From: Eubacteriaceae bacterium
GTDB taxonomy: Bacteria; Bacillota; Clostridia; Eubacteriales; Eubacteriaceae
Reading direction: 5' to 3'
Assembly (NCBI GenBank): GCA_017405085.1
Contig: JAFRBB010000034.1
Coordinates: 1 to 62,226, forward strand
Length of the DNA: 62,226 nucleotides
Made by a program: the position numbers and the translations under genes. The number at the start of each line of letters is the position of its first letter. Position 1 is the first letter of the stretch. Shown here one piece after another: positions 16,979 through 25,700 of this stretch. Below the pieces are notes generated by a model, which saw only the letters and a program-made list of their open reading frames with translations, had not been told where the DNA came from and searched no databases.

Positions 16979-18448
16979 TTATGTCCGGGCTTTGATGGTC
17001 TCGACCATTTCATCAAATTCCGCCACAACCTCAGGCTCGGGTTTGGTGAACAGATTGACAATGAGGATGGTCGCCACGTTTAAGACAAAACCTGGCACGA
17101 TTTCGTAAAGCGTGTCCCCCAGCCCGACGGATTTCCAGATGACGACCGTCACCGCGCCGACAATCATACCGGCCAGGGCGGATTTCCAATTGATTTTCCT
17201 GGAATACAACCCGAAGAGCACCAGCGGTCCGAAGGCAGCGCCAAAGCCGCTCCAAGCATAGGACACCAGCCCCATCACCGTTGCGTTATTGCCCAAGGCA
17301 ATGATCAGCGCAATGATCGCGATGCCGACCACCGACGCTCGGGAGAGCATAACCACCTGCTTTTCGGAGAGTTCCTTTTTGAGGAAAAGCTGTGCCAAAT
17401 CCTCGGTGAGGGCCGATGAGCAAACCAAAAGTTGTGAATCGATAGTGGACATGATAGCCGCCATGATGGCTGCCAGGAAAATCCCTCCGATGAACGGCGG
17501 GAAGAATTTGCGGATCATCAGGATAAACACGGTTTCTTCGGCGCCGCCGGAAAGCCCCGGAAACAGCGGAATGGCCAAAAGCCCCACCAGCACAGCTCCC
17601 GCCAACGAGAGCAGGCACCAAATGATGGCGATGCGCATGGCCTTGGGGATTTCCTTAACGCTTTCGATACCCATAAACCGCACCAGGATATGAGGCTGAC
17701 CAAAATAGCCCAGACCCCAGGCCGCCGCGGAAATAATGGTCATGGCGGTGATGCCGCCGCCGAAAAGATTTAAGCTTAAATTTTGGGCTTCCATCGCAGC
17801 GAAGGTGGCATCCATGCCTCCCTGGGTCGCGATGGCGATGGTCGGCACCACGGTGATGGCGATAACCATCAAAATCCCCTGAATGAGGTCGGTGTAGCAC
17901 ACGGCCAAAAACCCGCCTAAAAAGGTGTAAGACACGATGACCACGGCGCCGATGATAACGGCAATGGTGTAATCAATGCCGAACATGGTTTGAAAAAGCT
18001 TGCCCGATGCCACCATGCCCGATGATGAATAGATGGTAAAGAAAAACAAAATGATAATAGCTGAAATGATTTGCGTAAGTTTTGTAGGATCTTTAAACCG
18101 GTGACTGAAAAAGGTGGATAAAGTCAGTGCCTTCACCTCTTCGGTGTAGACCCGAAGCCTTTGGGCCACGAATTTCCAGTTAAGGCAGGTCCCGGCAAAG
18201 AGCCCGATGCCGATCCACAGCTGGGGCATGCCGCCGAGATAGATGGCCCCGGGCAGTCCCATGAGCAGCCAGCCGCTCATATCGCTGGCCTGGGCGGAAA
18301 AAGCCGTAACCCAGCTGCCGAGACCGCGTCCGCCCAGAATATAACCTTCCACATTGTCATCTTTATTGTAGAACTTAAAACCGATAAACAGCATAAATCC
18401 CATATAAATCAAAAAGATGACCAATTCAATGATTGTCGATTGACTCAT
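16979..18448 (-). CDS. putP: Sodium/proline symporter (SSS family)
   Basis: A 489-residue permease with about 13 membrane helices, of the sodium:solute symporter family. GRGLGSWVTAFSAQASDMSGWLLMGLPGA (start of the first core helices) and SYAWSGFGAAFGP carry the PutP-type Na+ and proline site residues. The ATG at 18448 is chosen over one 31 codons upstream because GGAGGAATGG lies before it and the extra residues are not family-like. It stands alone; no proline dehydrogenase is near, so uptake may serve osmotic or Stickland metabolism. Confidence 0.92.
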   Translation of the reverse strand: MSQSTIIELVIFLIYMGFMLFIGFKFYNKDDNVEGYILGGRGLGSWVTAFSAQASDMSGWLLMGLPGAIYLGGMPQLWIGIGLFAGTCLNWKFVAQRLRVYTEEVKALTLSTFFSHRFKDPTKLTQIISAIIILFFFTIYSSSGMVASGKLFQTMFGIDYTIAVIIGAVVIVSYTFLGGFLAVCYTDLIQGILMVIAITVVPTIAIATQGGMDATFAAMEAQNLSLNLFGGGITAMTIISAAAWGLGYFGQPHILVRFMGIESVKEIPKAMRIAIIWCLLSLAGAVLVGLLAIPLFPGLSGGAEETVFILMIRKFFPPFIGGIFLAAIMAAIMSTIDSQLLVCSSALTEDLAQLFLKKELSEKQVVMLSRASVVGIAIIALIIALGNNATVMGLVSYAWSGFGAAFGPLVLFGLYSRKINWKSALAGMIVGAVTVVIWKSVGLGDTLYEIVPGFVLNVATILIVNLFTKPEPEVVAEFDEMVETIKART

Positions 18449-18520
18449 ATTAATACCATTCCTCCATTCTCTTAGTGGGTCTATTTTACCGCAAAAGTTT
18501 ACCCATGTAAAGCAAGGAAC

Positions 18521-18554
18521 TATTAAAAAGCGCTGACACAAAAGTCAACGCTTT
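18521..18554 (-). terminator. Terminator after the esterase remnant
   Basis: On the minus strand AAAGCG-T-TGAC pairs with GTCA-G-CGCTTT and runs into TTTTTAAT. It lies 45 bases downstream of the remnant. Confidence 0.8.
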
Positions 18555-18598
18555 GGATCAATTATACTAAATACACAATTATTAAGGATTTCGACTGT

Positions 18599-18868
18599 CT
18601 AACGGACGTAATATATGGTCATGAAATAGGTTCTGTTCCAGTCGACAATATGGATGTCAGATTCTTTCTCAGCGCGAATGTCAAACTCACCGAAGACCAT
18701 CACATGTTTGTCCTTGAGATCGTAGAGCGTCCACTCCTTGACCTTGCCGTTCGGAGAGATGTCCTTGGGAAGCGATGGATTACCAGTTTTCGCGAACTGA
18801 CCCAACATCTTACGCATGGTCTTGGAGAAGGTCTTATTCCCGCGGAGGGGGCCTCTGTTTTGGGCCAT
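18599..18868 (-). pseudogene. 3' remnant of a second carboxylesterase paralogue
   Basis: An 89-codon frame that reads as the C-terminal end of a type-B carboxylesterase (MLGQFAKTGNPS, EWTLYDLKDK, a terminal DWNRTYF motif). The preceding 652-residue gene already has its own C-terminus (SETLQTFLYKYMKGD ... ALIVLDDALQ), so this is an extra, different copy. It begins one base after that gene's stop, with no esterase core in front. The simplest reading is deletion between tandem paralogues. Translation from its ATG is possible but unlikely to give a folded enzyme. Confidence 0.7.
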
Positions 18869-18869
18869 G

Positions 18870-20828
18870 TCATTTCAGAAGTTCTTTTATCTCTGTTATC
18901 CTGTCTTCGATCGTGTCGCATTGCAATGCATCATCCAACACAATCAGTGCCTCCGGAAACGCCTTCCATTCTAAAGCATCGACACCGCGAATCTCGTTAC
19001 GATACAGCTCTAAGGCATCCCCTTTCATATATTTATATAAAAATGTCTGAAGGGTCTCGGACATTTCCTTGTTCATCACATTGCCGTACATGTGAAGCGC
19101 TTCGCTGTTTCCAAGCAATTCCGCCTCCGCATCGACCGTTCCCGAACCCAATTTATCAATCAAAGGCGTTCTGTCCCAGTACATCAAATGGACTTTACTT
19201 CCGCCTTCCGACAGTTTGACCGCGAAGCGATAAGCGAAAACGGTAATCCATTGCTCAATCAATTTTGCTTTTGTTTCGAACTCACCCGAATCATCGGAAT
19301 GGGTTTTAATATAGTTTTGGATGGCGTCAAAAGCGGAGGCATCGACGTATTTTTCGATATCGGTCATCACCATGGATACGAGATCTTCATAATTTCGATC
19401 ACCGATAAAAGACCTGTATACCTTCCGTTCCGTACACGGTAAGCCAATGATAAACTCAATACTGGACGCAGCACCCTCCTGGCAAGCGCGATAAGGATCG
19501 GCCATGATCAGTTTGCCGTCACAGGTGGGCGCGCACATGTTTCGCCAGAGTTTGGCCGAGGCATCTTTCAGGGTTTGGGTGTCAAGACGCAAAAGCTCCG
19601 CCATTGACGCGGTGTGTGTCGCTTTCAGCAAATCCCCTGCCAAAGTTCGGGCGTTTTCGGGCGAGTCATAGGCGGATATGGGGTTCCCAACAAAAACAAA
19701 AGCTTTTTGGAACAGGCCTTTGGCTCGCTCGCTAACCGAAAGCAAAGAAATAGAAGTCGCGCCGTCCTCAAAGCCCATCACCGTGATCCGCTCAGGATCA
19801 CCGCCGAAGGCGGCGATATTATCCCGAATCCATTGAAGCGCCTCAATCTGATCAAGTAGTCCCAGATTCGGGGCGTCGGGAAAGTCATCCCCACCGGGAA
19901 CCTCCGAAAAGTCGATAAATCCGAAAATACCAAGGCGGTAGTTAAAGCTCAAGAAAATGGTATCGGGATGCGCTTTGATGAATTGATCGCCGTAGGACAG
20001 GGGGTCGGCGGATCCGCCATAGGTGAAATCGCCGTGATGGAACAAGACCAGCACGGGTTTGCCAGCTTCGGTGTTTTTCGCGCTGATGCTGATATTTAAG
20101 GTAAGGCAGTCCTCGCTCTGTCGGTGATGTTTTAAAATCAAGCCCTGATGCTCAACCTGAATCGCCGACGCGCCAAAATGTTTGGCTTCGAACACATCCT
20201 CTGACGGGTCAAGGGGTTCGGGGGCTTTCCACCTTCTGTTCCCCACTGGGGGCTTGGCGTAGGGGATGCCCAGATAGTTGATGACGCTTCCCATTTTCTC
20301 GCCCACATAGACGCCGGTTTTGGTTTTGACCGCACGTTCAGTGTCGTATTCGCCGGTAATCCGCCTGTTTTGCCGGTTGACGGCCTCGATGTCCTCATCT
20401 TTCAAATCGAAGACGAAGCCGTCGTTACCATCGCCGTAACGCTCTTTGATTTTTTGGATTTGATAGCTGCGGATGCACAGGTTGAAGAAAAATCCGATGA
20501 TGGGCAGACCGATCACATATGCCAGTTGAAACCCCACGTACGTTTCCATGGACTCGTCCATATAGGTGAGCGCCACATACTGCGAGATAAGAAAGATGAA
20601 CAGCACCATGACTAAAATAAATATGCGGATTAAGGGGTGTGTCTGAACCACTTTGCTGAAGACGATTTTGTTCATGAGAAATTCGCAGGCCATACCGACA
20701 GCGAAGCAGGCGATGATACAAGCAGGCATCGGCCAGTTAAACATCAGTGCGATGTCATAGCCGAAGCCGTAACCCAGCGCGGCGATGAAGGCAACGGCGA
20801 AATCATCAAAAGTAAATAGTTGTTTCAT
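18870..20828 (-). CDS. Membrane-anchored carboxylesterase-fold protein, catalytic residues replaced
   Basis: A 652-residue fusion: four predicted membrane helices in residues 1-125, then a type-B carboxylesterase domain (about 160-650) with EDCLTLNI, NYRLGIFGF and NLGLLDQIEALQWIRDNIAAFGG strongly conserved. The nucleophile elbow GESAG is GFEDG (about residue 353), the oxyanion-hole HGGGF is HHGDF, and the catalytic His in the AYHGAEL region is replaced (GTVDAEAEL). It should therefore not be an active Ser hydrolase. Start at the ATG at 20828; an IS element begins about 15-20 bases upstream and no Shine-Dalgarno is visible. A binding or scaffold role is inference. Confidence 0.82.
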   Translation of the reverse strand: MKQLFTFDDFAVAFIAALGYGFGYDIALMFNWPMPACIIACFAVGMACEFLMNKIVFSKVVQTHPLIRIFILVMVLFIFLISQYVALTYMDESMETYVGFQLAYVIGLPIIGFFFNLCIRSYQIQKIKERYGDGNDGFVFDLKDEDIEAVNRQNRRITGEYDTERAVKTKTGVYVGEKMGSVINYLGIPYAKPPVGNRRWKAPEPLDPSEDVFEAKHFGASAIQVEHQGLILKHHRQSEDCLTLNISISAKNTEAGKPVLVLFHHGDFTYGGSADPLSYGDQFIKAHPDTIFLSFNYRLGIFGFIDFSEVPGGDDFPDAPNLGLLDQIEALQWIRDNIAAFGGDPERITVMGFEDGATSISLLSVSERAKGLFQKAFVFVGNPISAYDSPENARTLAGDLLKATHTASMAELLRLDTQTLKDASAKLWRNMCAPTCDGKLIMADPYRACQEGAASSIEFIIGLPCTERKVYRSFIGDRNYEDLVSMVMTDIEKYVDASAFDAIQNYIKTHSDDSGEFETKAKLIEQWITVFAYRFAVKLSEGGSKVHLMYWDRTPLIDKLGSGTVDAEAELLGNSEALHMYGNVMNKEMSETLQTFLYKYMKGDALELYRNEIRGVDALEWKAFPEALIVLDDALQCDTIEDRITEIKELLK

Positions 20829-20850
20829 AAATAATTTTTGGCGGCGGAAA

Positions 20851-20872
20851 CCCACCCACTTTAGTGGGTGGG
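20851..20872. repeat. Left-end hairpin of the IS605-type element
   Basis: Perfect 9-bp stem CCCACCCAC/GTGGGTGGG with a TTTA loop, identical to the right-end hairpin. These imperfect-palindrome ends are what TnpA recognises. Confidence 0.9.
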
Positions 20873-20892
20873 AGGAGCCGCTTTCTCCTTTC

Positions 20893-21302
20893 TTAGCCTT
20901 TTTCAGCTATGTATTTTTCAATAGTTACTGATGATACTTCTCCAATACTACAGTACAGGCAAAGTAACCATCTGACCAAAATATATGCTTTTTCCAGTAG
21001 TGTTTGGATAATAATGTTTTGTAACGCAGCCAAAGCCAATACGTTGTCTGTTGCTTAATGATATGTATAATATCGCTAATACATTCTGTCGTATCGTATT
21101 CTAATAAGATGTGTATATGATTTTTATCTGTTTCCATCGCAATAATTTTCAATTGATTCTGATTGGCAAGATAGGGTATGGCTTTCTTAACGAATATGTC
21201 TAAACCCTCTTGCAATAATAATTTGCGATATTTTGTTACCAGAACAATATGGGCTTTTAAATTATACTTGCGATGATTCTTTCGATAATAGCGATTTTCC
21301 AT
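20893..21302 (-). pseudogene. tnpA: IS200/IS605 transposase TnpA, frameshifted
   Basis: An HUH Y1 transposase. The metal-binding pair His62 and His64 (KNHIHILLEY) is intact. Frame 0 stops at 20925 after 125 residues (GYFACTVVLEKYHQ). A different frame of the same strand continues as SIGEVSSVTIEKYIAEKG to a TAA at 20893, which is the normal C-terminal helix with the catalytic tyrosine (IEKYI). So a net indel, probably the duplicated ACTGT near 20950, removes the nucleophile. GAGGAG precedes the ATG. Unless frameshifting restores it, this copy cannot transpose on its own. Confidence 0.85.
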
Positions 21303-21387
21303 AGATTTAGACTCCTCTTAGATTGATATTTCACTAAATCTATGATATAATAAATTATAATGAATTTCAAAGAAAGGAGGTGTCTAT

Positions 21388-22527
21388 ATGGAATTTACCG
21401 TCACAGCAAAAGTTCAGATTATTGTATCACCTGATCAACGCCAGATGCTAGATAAAACCTTAGAAGCTTATCGTCAGGCTTGTAATTTTGTCGCAAATTA
21501 TATTTATCAGACGCAGGATCTGAAACAGTTGTCTCTGAACAAAGCATTATATTATCGACTCCGTGAAAACTATGGCCTTAAATCTCAAATGGCACAGTCT
21601 GTTTTAAAGACTGTAATTGCCAGATTCAAAACCATTCTGGAAAACCAAAATAAATGGATTAAGCTGAAGTTTAAAAAGCCACAATATGACCTTGTTTGGA
21701 ACAGAGACTATTCTCTCAATGACGAATTGTTTTCTGTTAATACACTTTCCGGTCGCGTTAAATTGTCCTATTTTAAAAAAGCAATGGAAAAATACTTTGA
21801 CGAAAACTATACTTTCGGAACTGCCAAACTTGTGAAAAAGCGCGGCAAGTATTTTCTACATATTCCTGTAACAACAGATATTCCTGAATCTTTAGATTCG
21901 AATATCTGCAATGTTGTTGGTATAGATCGCGGTATTAATTTTATAATTGCTACTTATGACAGTAAGCACAAATCAGGGTTTGTCAGCGGTAAAACAATCA
22001 AGCAGAAGCGCGCTAAGTTTAAAGCACTCCGCAAGAAACTTCAGCAGAGACAAACTTCTTCCGCAAGACGAAGGCTAAAAGCTATAGGTCAACGAGAAAA
22101 CCGTTGGATGCAAGATGTAAATCATTGTGTATCAAAGGCACTCGTTGAATCGAACCCAAAGCATACGCTCTTTGTTCTTGAAGATCTGACCGGTATTCGA
22201 GCAGCTACGGAGAGAGTTCAACGTAAGGATCGTTATGTCTCTGTCTCATGGTCTTTTTATGACCTTGAAAAGAAGATTAAGTATAAAGCTGCTTTGAATG
22301 AAAGTTCTGTCATCAATGTCGATCCTCACTACACAAGTCAGACTTGTCCTATTTGTGGTCACACTGAAAAAACAAACCGAAATAAAAAGAAGCATACCTT
22401 CTGTTGTAAAAATTGCGGTTATACTTCCAATGATGACCGCATTGGCGCAATGAATCTGTATCGTATGGGAATAAACTATCTCGCGGATAGCCAAGTACCT
22501 GATACAGTGACACTTCAGCATGTCTGA
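21388..22527 (+). CDS. tnpB: TnpB, RNA-guided nuclease of the IS605 element
   Basis: A 379-residue OrfB/TnpB, the ancestor-like relative of Cas12. RuvC residues are Asp180 (VGIDRG), Glu265 (VLEDLTG) and Asp350 (DDRIGAMNL); the zinc ribbon CPICG ... CKNCGY lies before the last one. N-terminal HTH_OrfB_IS605-type region is present. Length is typical and the frame is uninterrupted, unlike tnpA. AAAGGAGGTG precedes the ATG. In characterised systems TnpB cuts the empty donor site using an omegaRNA from the right end, which favours retention of the element. Confidence 0.93.
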   Translation: MEFTVTAKVQIIVSPDQRQMLDKTLEAYRQACNFVANYIYQTQDLKQLSLNKALYYRLRENYGLKSQMAQSVLKTVIARFKTILENQNKWIKLKFKKPQYDLVWNRDYSLNDELFSVNTLSGRVKLSYFKKAMEKYFDENYTFGTAKLVKKRGKYFLHIPVTTDIPESLDSNICNVVGIDRGINFIIATYDSKHKSGFVSGKTIKQKRAKFKALRKKLQQRQTSSARRRLKAIGQRENRWMQDVNHCVSKALVESNPKHTLFVLEDLTGIRAATERVQRKDRYVSVSWSFYDLEKKIKYKAALNESSVINVDPHYTSQTCPICGHTEKTNRNKKKHTFCCKNCGYTSNDDRIGAMNLYRMGINYLADSQVPDTVTLQHV

Positions 22528-22670
22528 GATGTTAAGGGTGTTGTCAACCACCCTATGATGTAACCTCACTATTTGAGTAATCAAGTAAGCCAAAGGTAGG
22601 AATCGAAAGATGTTTGCACTACCGGAGAGTTACAAGCCCACCCACTTTAGTGGGTGGGTAGTTGACAAAA
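22528..22670 (+). ncRNA. Putative omegaRNA at the right end of the IS605-type element
   Basis: By analogy with known TnpB systems the guide RNA covers the tnpB 3' region up to the right end. Here the segment holds a GGGTG-N7-CACCC hairpin at about 22535-22555 and the right-end hairpin at 22637-22658, ending in TAGTTGAC. Sequence beyond about 22666 would be the guide. Exact ends are inferred. Confidence 0.55.
22637..22658. repeat. Right-end hairpin of the IS605-type element
   Basis: CCCACCCAC-TTTA-GTGGGTGGG, the same 22 bases as the left-end hairpin. Confidence 0.9.
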
Positions 22671-22706
22671 AATGACATTGAAATCGCGCGTCAATGATGA
22701 AAGCTA

Positions 22707-22735
22707 TTGAAAATAATGACCATTCAAGGTAAAAT
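22707..22735 (+). promoter_or_regulatory. purL promoter
   Basis: TTGAAA (22707-22712), 17-base spacer, TAAAAT (22730-22735). It lies about 40 bases outside the IS right end. The leader is only about 25 bases, so there is no room for a purine riboswitch. Confidence 0.7.
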
Positions 22736-22765
22736 ATCATTATCAAAACAGAAGGTGAGAGCAAG

Positions 22766-25700
22766 ATGATCAAACGTTTTTATGTTGAAAAAAAGCCGGG
22801 CTTCAAAACGAAAGCCAAGGCGTTGGCCGCAGTATTCAGAAATGTTTTAAATCTTACGGAACTCAAGGATCTTCGCATCGCTTATCGCTATGATGTGGAG
22901 GCTTTGTCTGACGATGTGATGACCCAAGTGGTCAACGTCATTTTTTCAGAGCCCAATGTGGACGATGTCTATGAGGACACGCTGCCCGTTGACGCCGATG
23001 AAACAATTTTTGCCATTGAGTATCTTCCCGGTCAATACGATCAGCACGGGGATTTCGCGGCTCAGTGCACCCAGATTATTGCCGGGCACAAACCGCTTAT
23101 TAAAGTCGCGCAATGCGTTGTGCTTCGCGGCGATCTCACGGAAGAAGATGTGAACAAAATAAAAGAATATATGATAAACCCTGTGGATTCCATGGAAACA
23201 AGTCTTGACGCGCGCGATTCATTAACAGACGCCGTGAAAGAGCCTGAAGCCGTTGAAACCGTTACGGGGTTTATTCATTTTTCGGATGAGCAATTGAATG
23301 AACTCAGCAAAAAAATGGGTTTTGCCATGAGCGAAGATGATTTGCGCTTTGTCAGACGGTATTTTTCCGAAGACGAAAAAAGGGACCCGACGGTGACCGA
23401 ACTTCGCGTCATCGATACCTACTGGTCGGATCATTGCCGGCACACCACCTTTTCGACGCATCTTTCCAATATTGATTTTGAAAGAGGTCCCATCAACGAA
23501 GGCATCGAGGAGGCTTTTGCTCGTTATGACGCGACCCGCGACGCTCTTTTTGGTGAAGACACCGACAGGCCCATGACTCTGATGGACCTTGGAACCATCG
23601 GTGCCAAAGCGGTCAAAGCCCGGGGATTGCTGGATGATCTCGATCAATCCGAGGAGATCAACGCCTGCTCGGTCAATATCAAAGTTGATCATGACGGCAG
23701 CATTGAGGATTGGCTTTTGCAATTTAAAAACGAAACCCACAATCACCCGACAGAAATTGAGCCTTACGGCGGCGCGGCGACCTGTCTCGGCGGCGCCATT
23801 CGCGACCCCTTGTCCGGCAGAGCCTATGTCTATCAGGCCATGCGCCTGACCGGGGCGGGGGACGTGACGGCGCCCATCGCCGATACACTTCCCGGCAAGC
23901 TTCCCCAGCGAAAAATTTCCGAAGAGGCCGCGGCGGGCTACAGCGCCTACGGCAACCAAATCGGGCTGGCCACAGGGCAGGTCTTTGAGGTTCACGATCC
24001 CGGATTTTTGGCCAAACGCATGGAAGTGGGGGCGGTCATTGCCGCCGTTCCCAAAGATCAAGTGCGCCGTGAACGTCCGGCACCGGGCAACGTGGTGCTG
24101 CTCGTCGGCGGCAGAACGGGACGGGACGGCTGCGGCGGGGCCACAGGCTCGTCCAAAGCCCACACCGAAGCCTCTATTTTTGAGAGCGGTGCCGAAGTTC
24201 AAAAAGGGAATCCCGTTGAAGAACGAAAAATTCAACGTCTTTTCCGCAATCCCGAGCTTTCCCGCATGATTATCCGTTGTAATGATTTCGGCGCCGGCGG
24301 CGTGTCCGTGGCCATCGGTGAATTGGCGGACAGCCTTGATATCGATTTGGATAAAGTGCCGAAAAAATACGAAGGCCTTGACGGCACGGAACTTGCGATT
24401 TCCGAATCCCAAGAGCGGATGGCGGTGGTCGTCGATGCCAAAGACGCCGAACGTTTCATCGCCCTCGGGGACAGTGAAAATCTTGAGGTAACGCCGGTGG
24501 CTGTGGTCACCGATACGGGAAGACTGCGCATGACCTGGCGGGGGGATACGATTCTCGATCTCTCTCGGGCCTTTTTGGACACCAACGGCGCGGACCAGAC
24601 CACCGATGTGCTGGTTAAAGAGCCTGCGCCCTTCGACGATTTCAAACCGTCCGGCGATATCAAAAAAAGAACTTTTGATCTGCTCTCCGATCTCAATGTC
24701 GCCGGACAAAAGGGTCTTGGGGAAATGTTTGATTCTACCATCGGCGCCGGAACGGTGACCATGCCCTACGGCGGCAAATATTGCCTTTCACCCCAGGACG
24801 GCATGGCGGCCAAAATTCCCGTTGAGCACGGCGACACCTCAACGGTCAGCATCATGACCTACGGCTACAATCCGGTTCTTGCCAAGCAAAGTCCCTTCCA
24901 CGGGGCCGCTTCCGCCGTTGTGGAATCTTTGGCCAAAACCGTGGCCATGGGCGGCGATTATCACGACGCGCGCTTAAGCTTCCAAGAATATTTTGAAAGA
25001 CTCGGTAAAGATCCCGTCAAATGGGGAAAACCCTTTGCGGCACTTCTCGGCGCTTTTGAGGCTCAGGACGCTTTGGGCGTTGCCGCCATCGGCGGCAAAG
25101 ACTCCATGTCCGGCACCTTTGAGGAACTCACCGTTCCGCCGACGCTCATTTCCTTCGCGGTCTGCACCGCCGACATCAACCATGTGGTCACCGGCGAGCT
25201 CAAACAGGCGGGCTCAAAGCTCTACCGCTTTGCCGTCAAACGGGATCAAAATGGAATGATTGATTATGACAGCGTCAAAGCCTGCTTCGACAGCGTCACG
25301 GCCCTCATCACCGAAGGAAAAGTTCTCTCAGCCCGAGCGGTCGGTCAATACGGCATGATGGCCGAGGTGCTCAAAGCCGCCTTTGGCAATCAAATCGGTG
25401 TTCGCTTTGACGATCGTGTCACCGAAGAAGACTTGTTCGCTCCTGCTCCGGGAGATCTCATCATTGAAACCCGCGAGGACATCGAGGGAGCCCTTTTTGT
25501 CGGCATGACCACGGAAGACAGACAAGTTTCGGCGGCCGATACGGTGATGGATTTAAATGAACTGACCGCTGCCTGGCAAAAACCCTTGTGGGATATCTAT
25601 CCCGAGACTGCCGAAGCTCCGGGCGAAGCGAAAAACGCGATGTACGATCGGGGACCGGTCATTGCCTCGTCAGCATCTTTTGCGACACCGCGGGTCTTTA

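Larger units (their letters stand above)
20842..22670. mobile_element. IS200/IS605-family insertion sequence
   Basis: Divergent tnpA (minus, frameshifted) and tnpB (plus), the IS605 arrangement. Both ends carry the same hairpin CCCACCCAC-TTTA-GTGGGTGGG, at 20851-20872 (left) and 22637-22658 (right); the left stem is extended by GCGGC/GCCGC. There are no terminal inverted repeats or target duplications, as expected for HUH elements. Exact cleavage points cannot be fixed without an empty site. It sits between the esterase-like gene and purL. Confidence 0.9.

Noticed and set aside
22736..22765. Guanine or PRPP riboswitch before purL
   Set aside because: The leader after the promoter is only about 25 bases.
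23222..24709. A 495-codon minus-strand open frame inside purL
   Set aside because: Its sequence is low-complexity shadow of the GC-biased purL codons, has no ribosome site or family resemblance, and lies wholly antisense to a clear enzyme gene.
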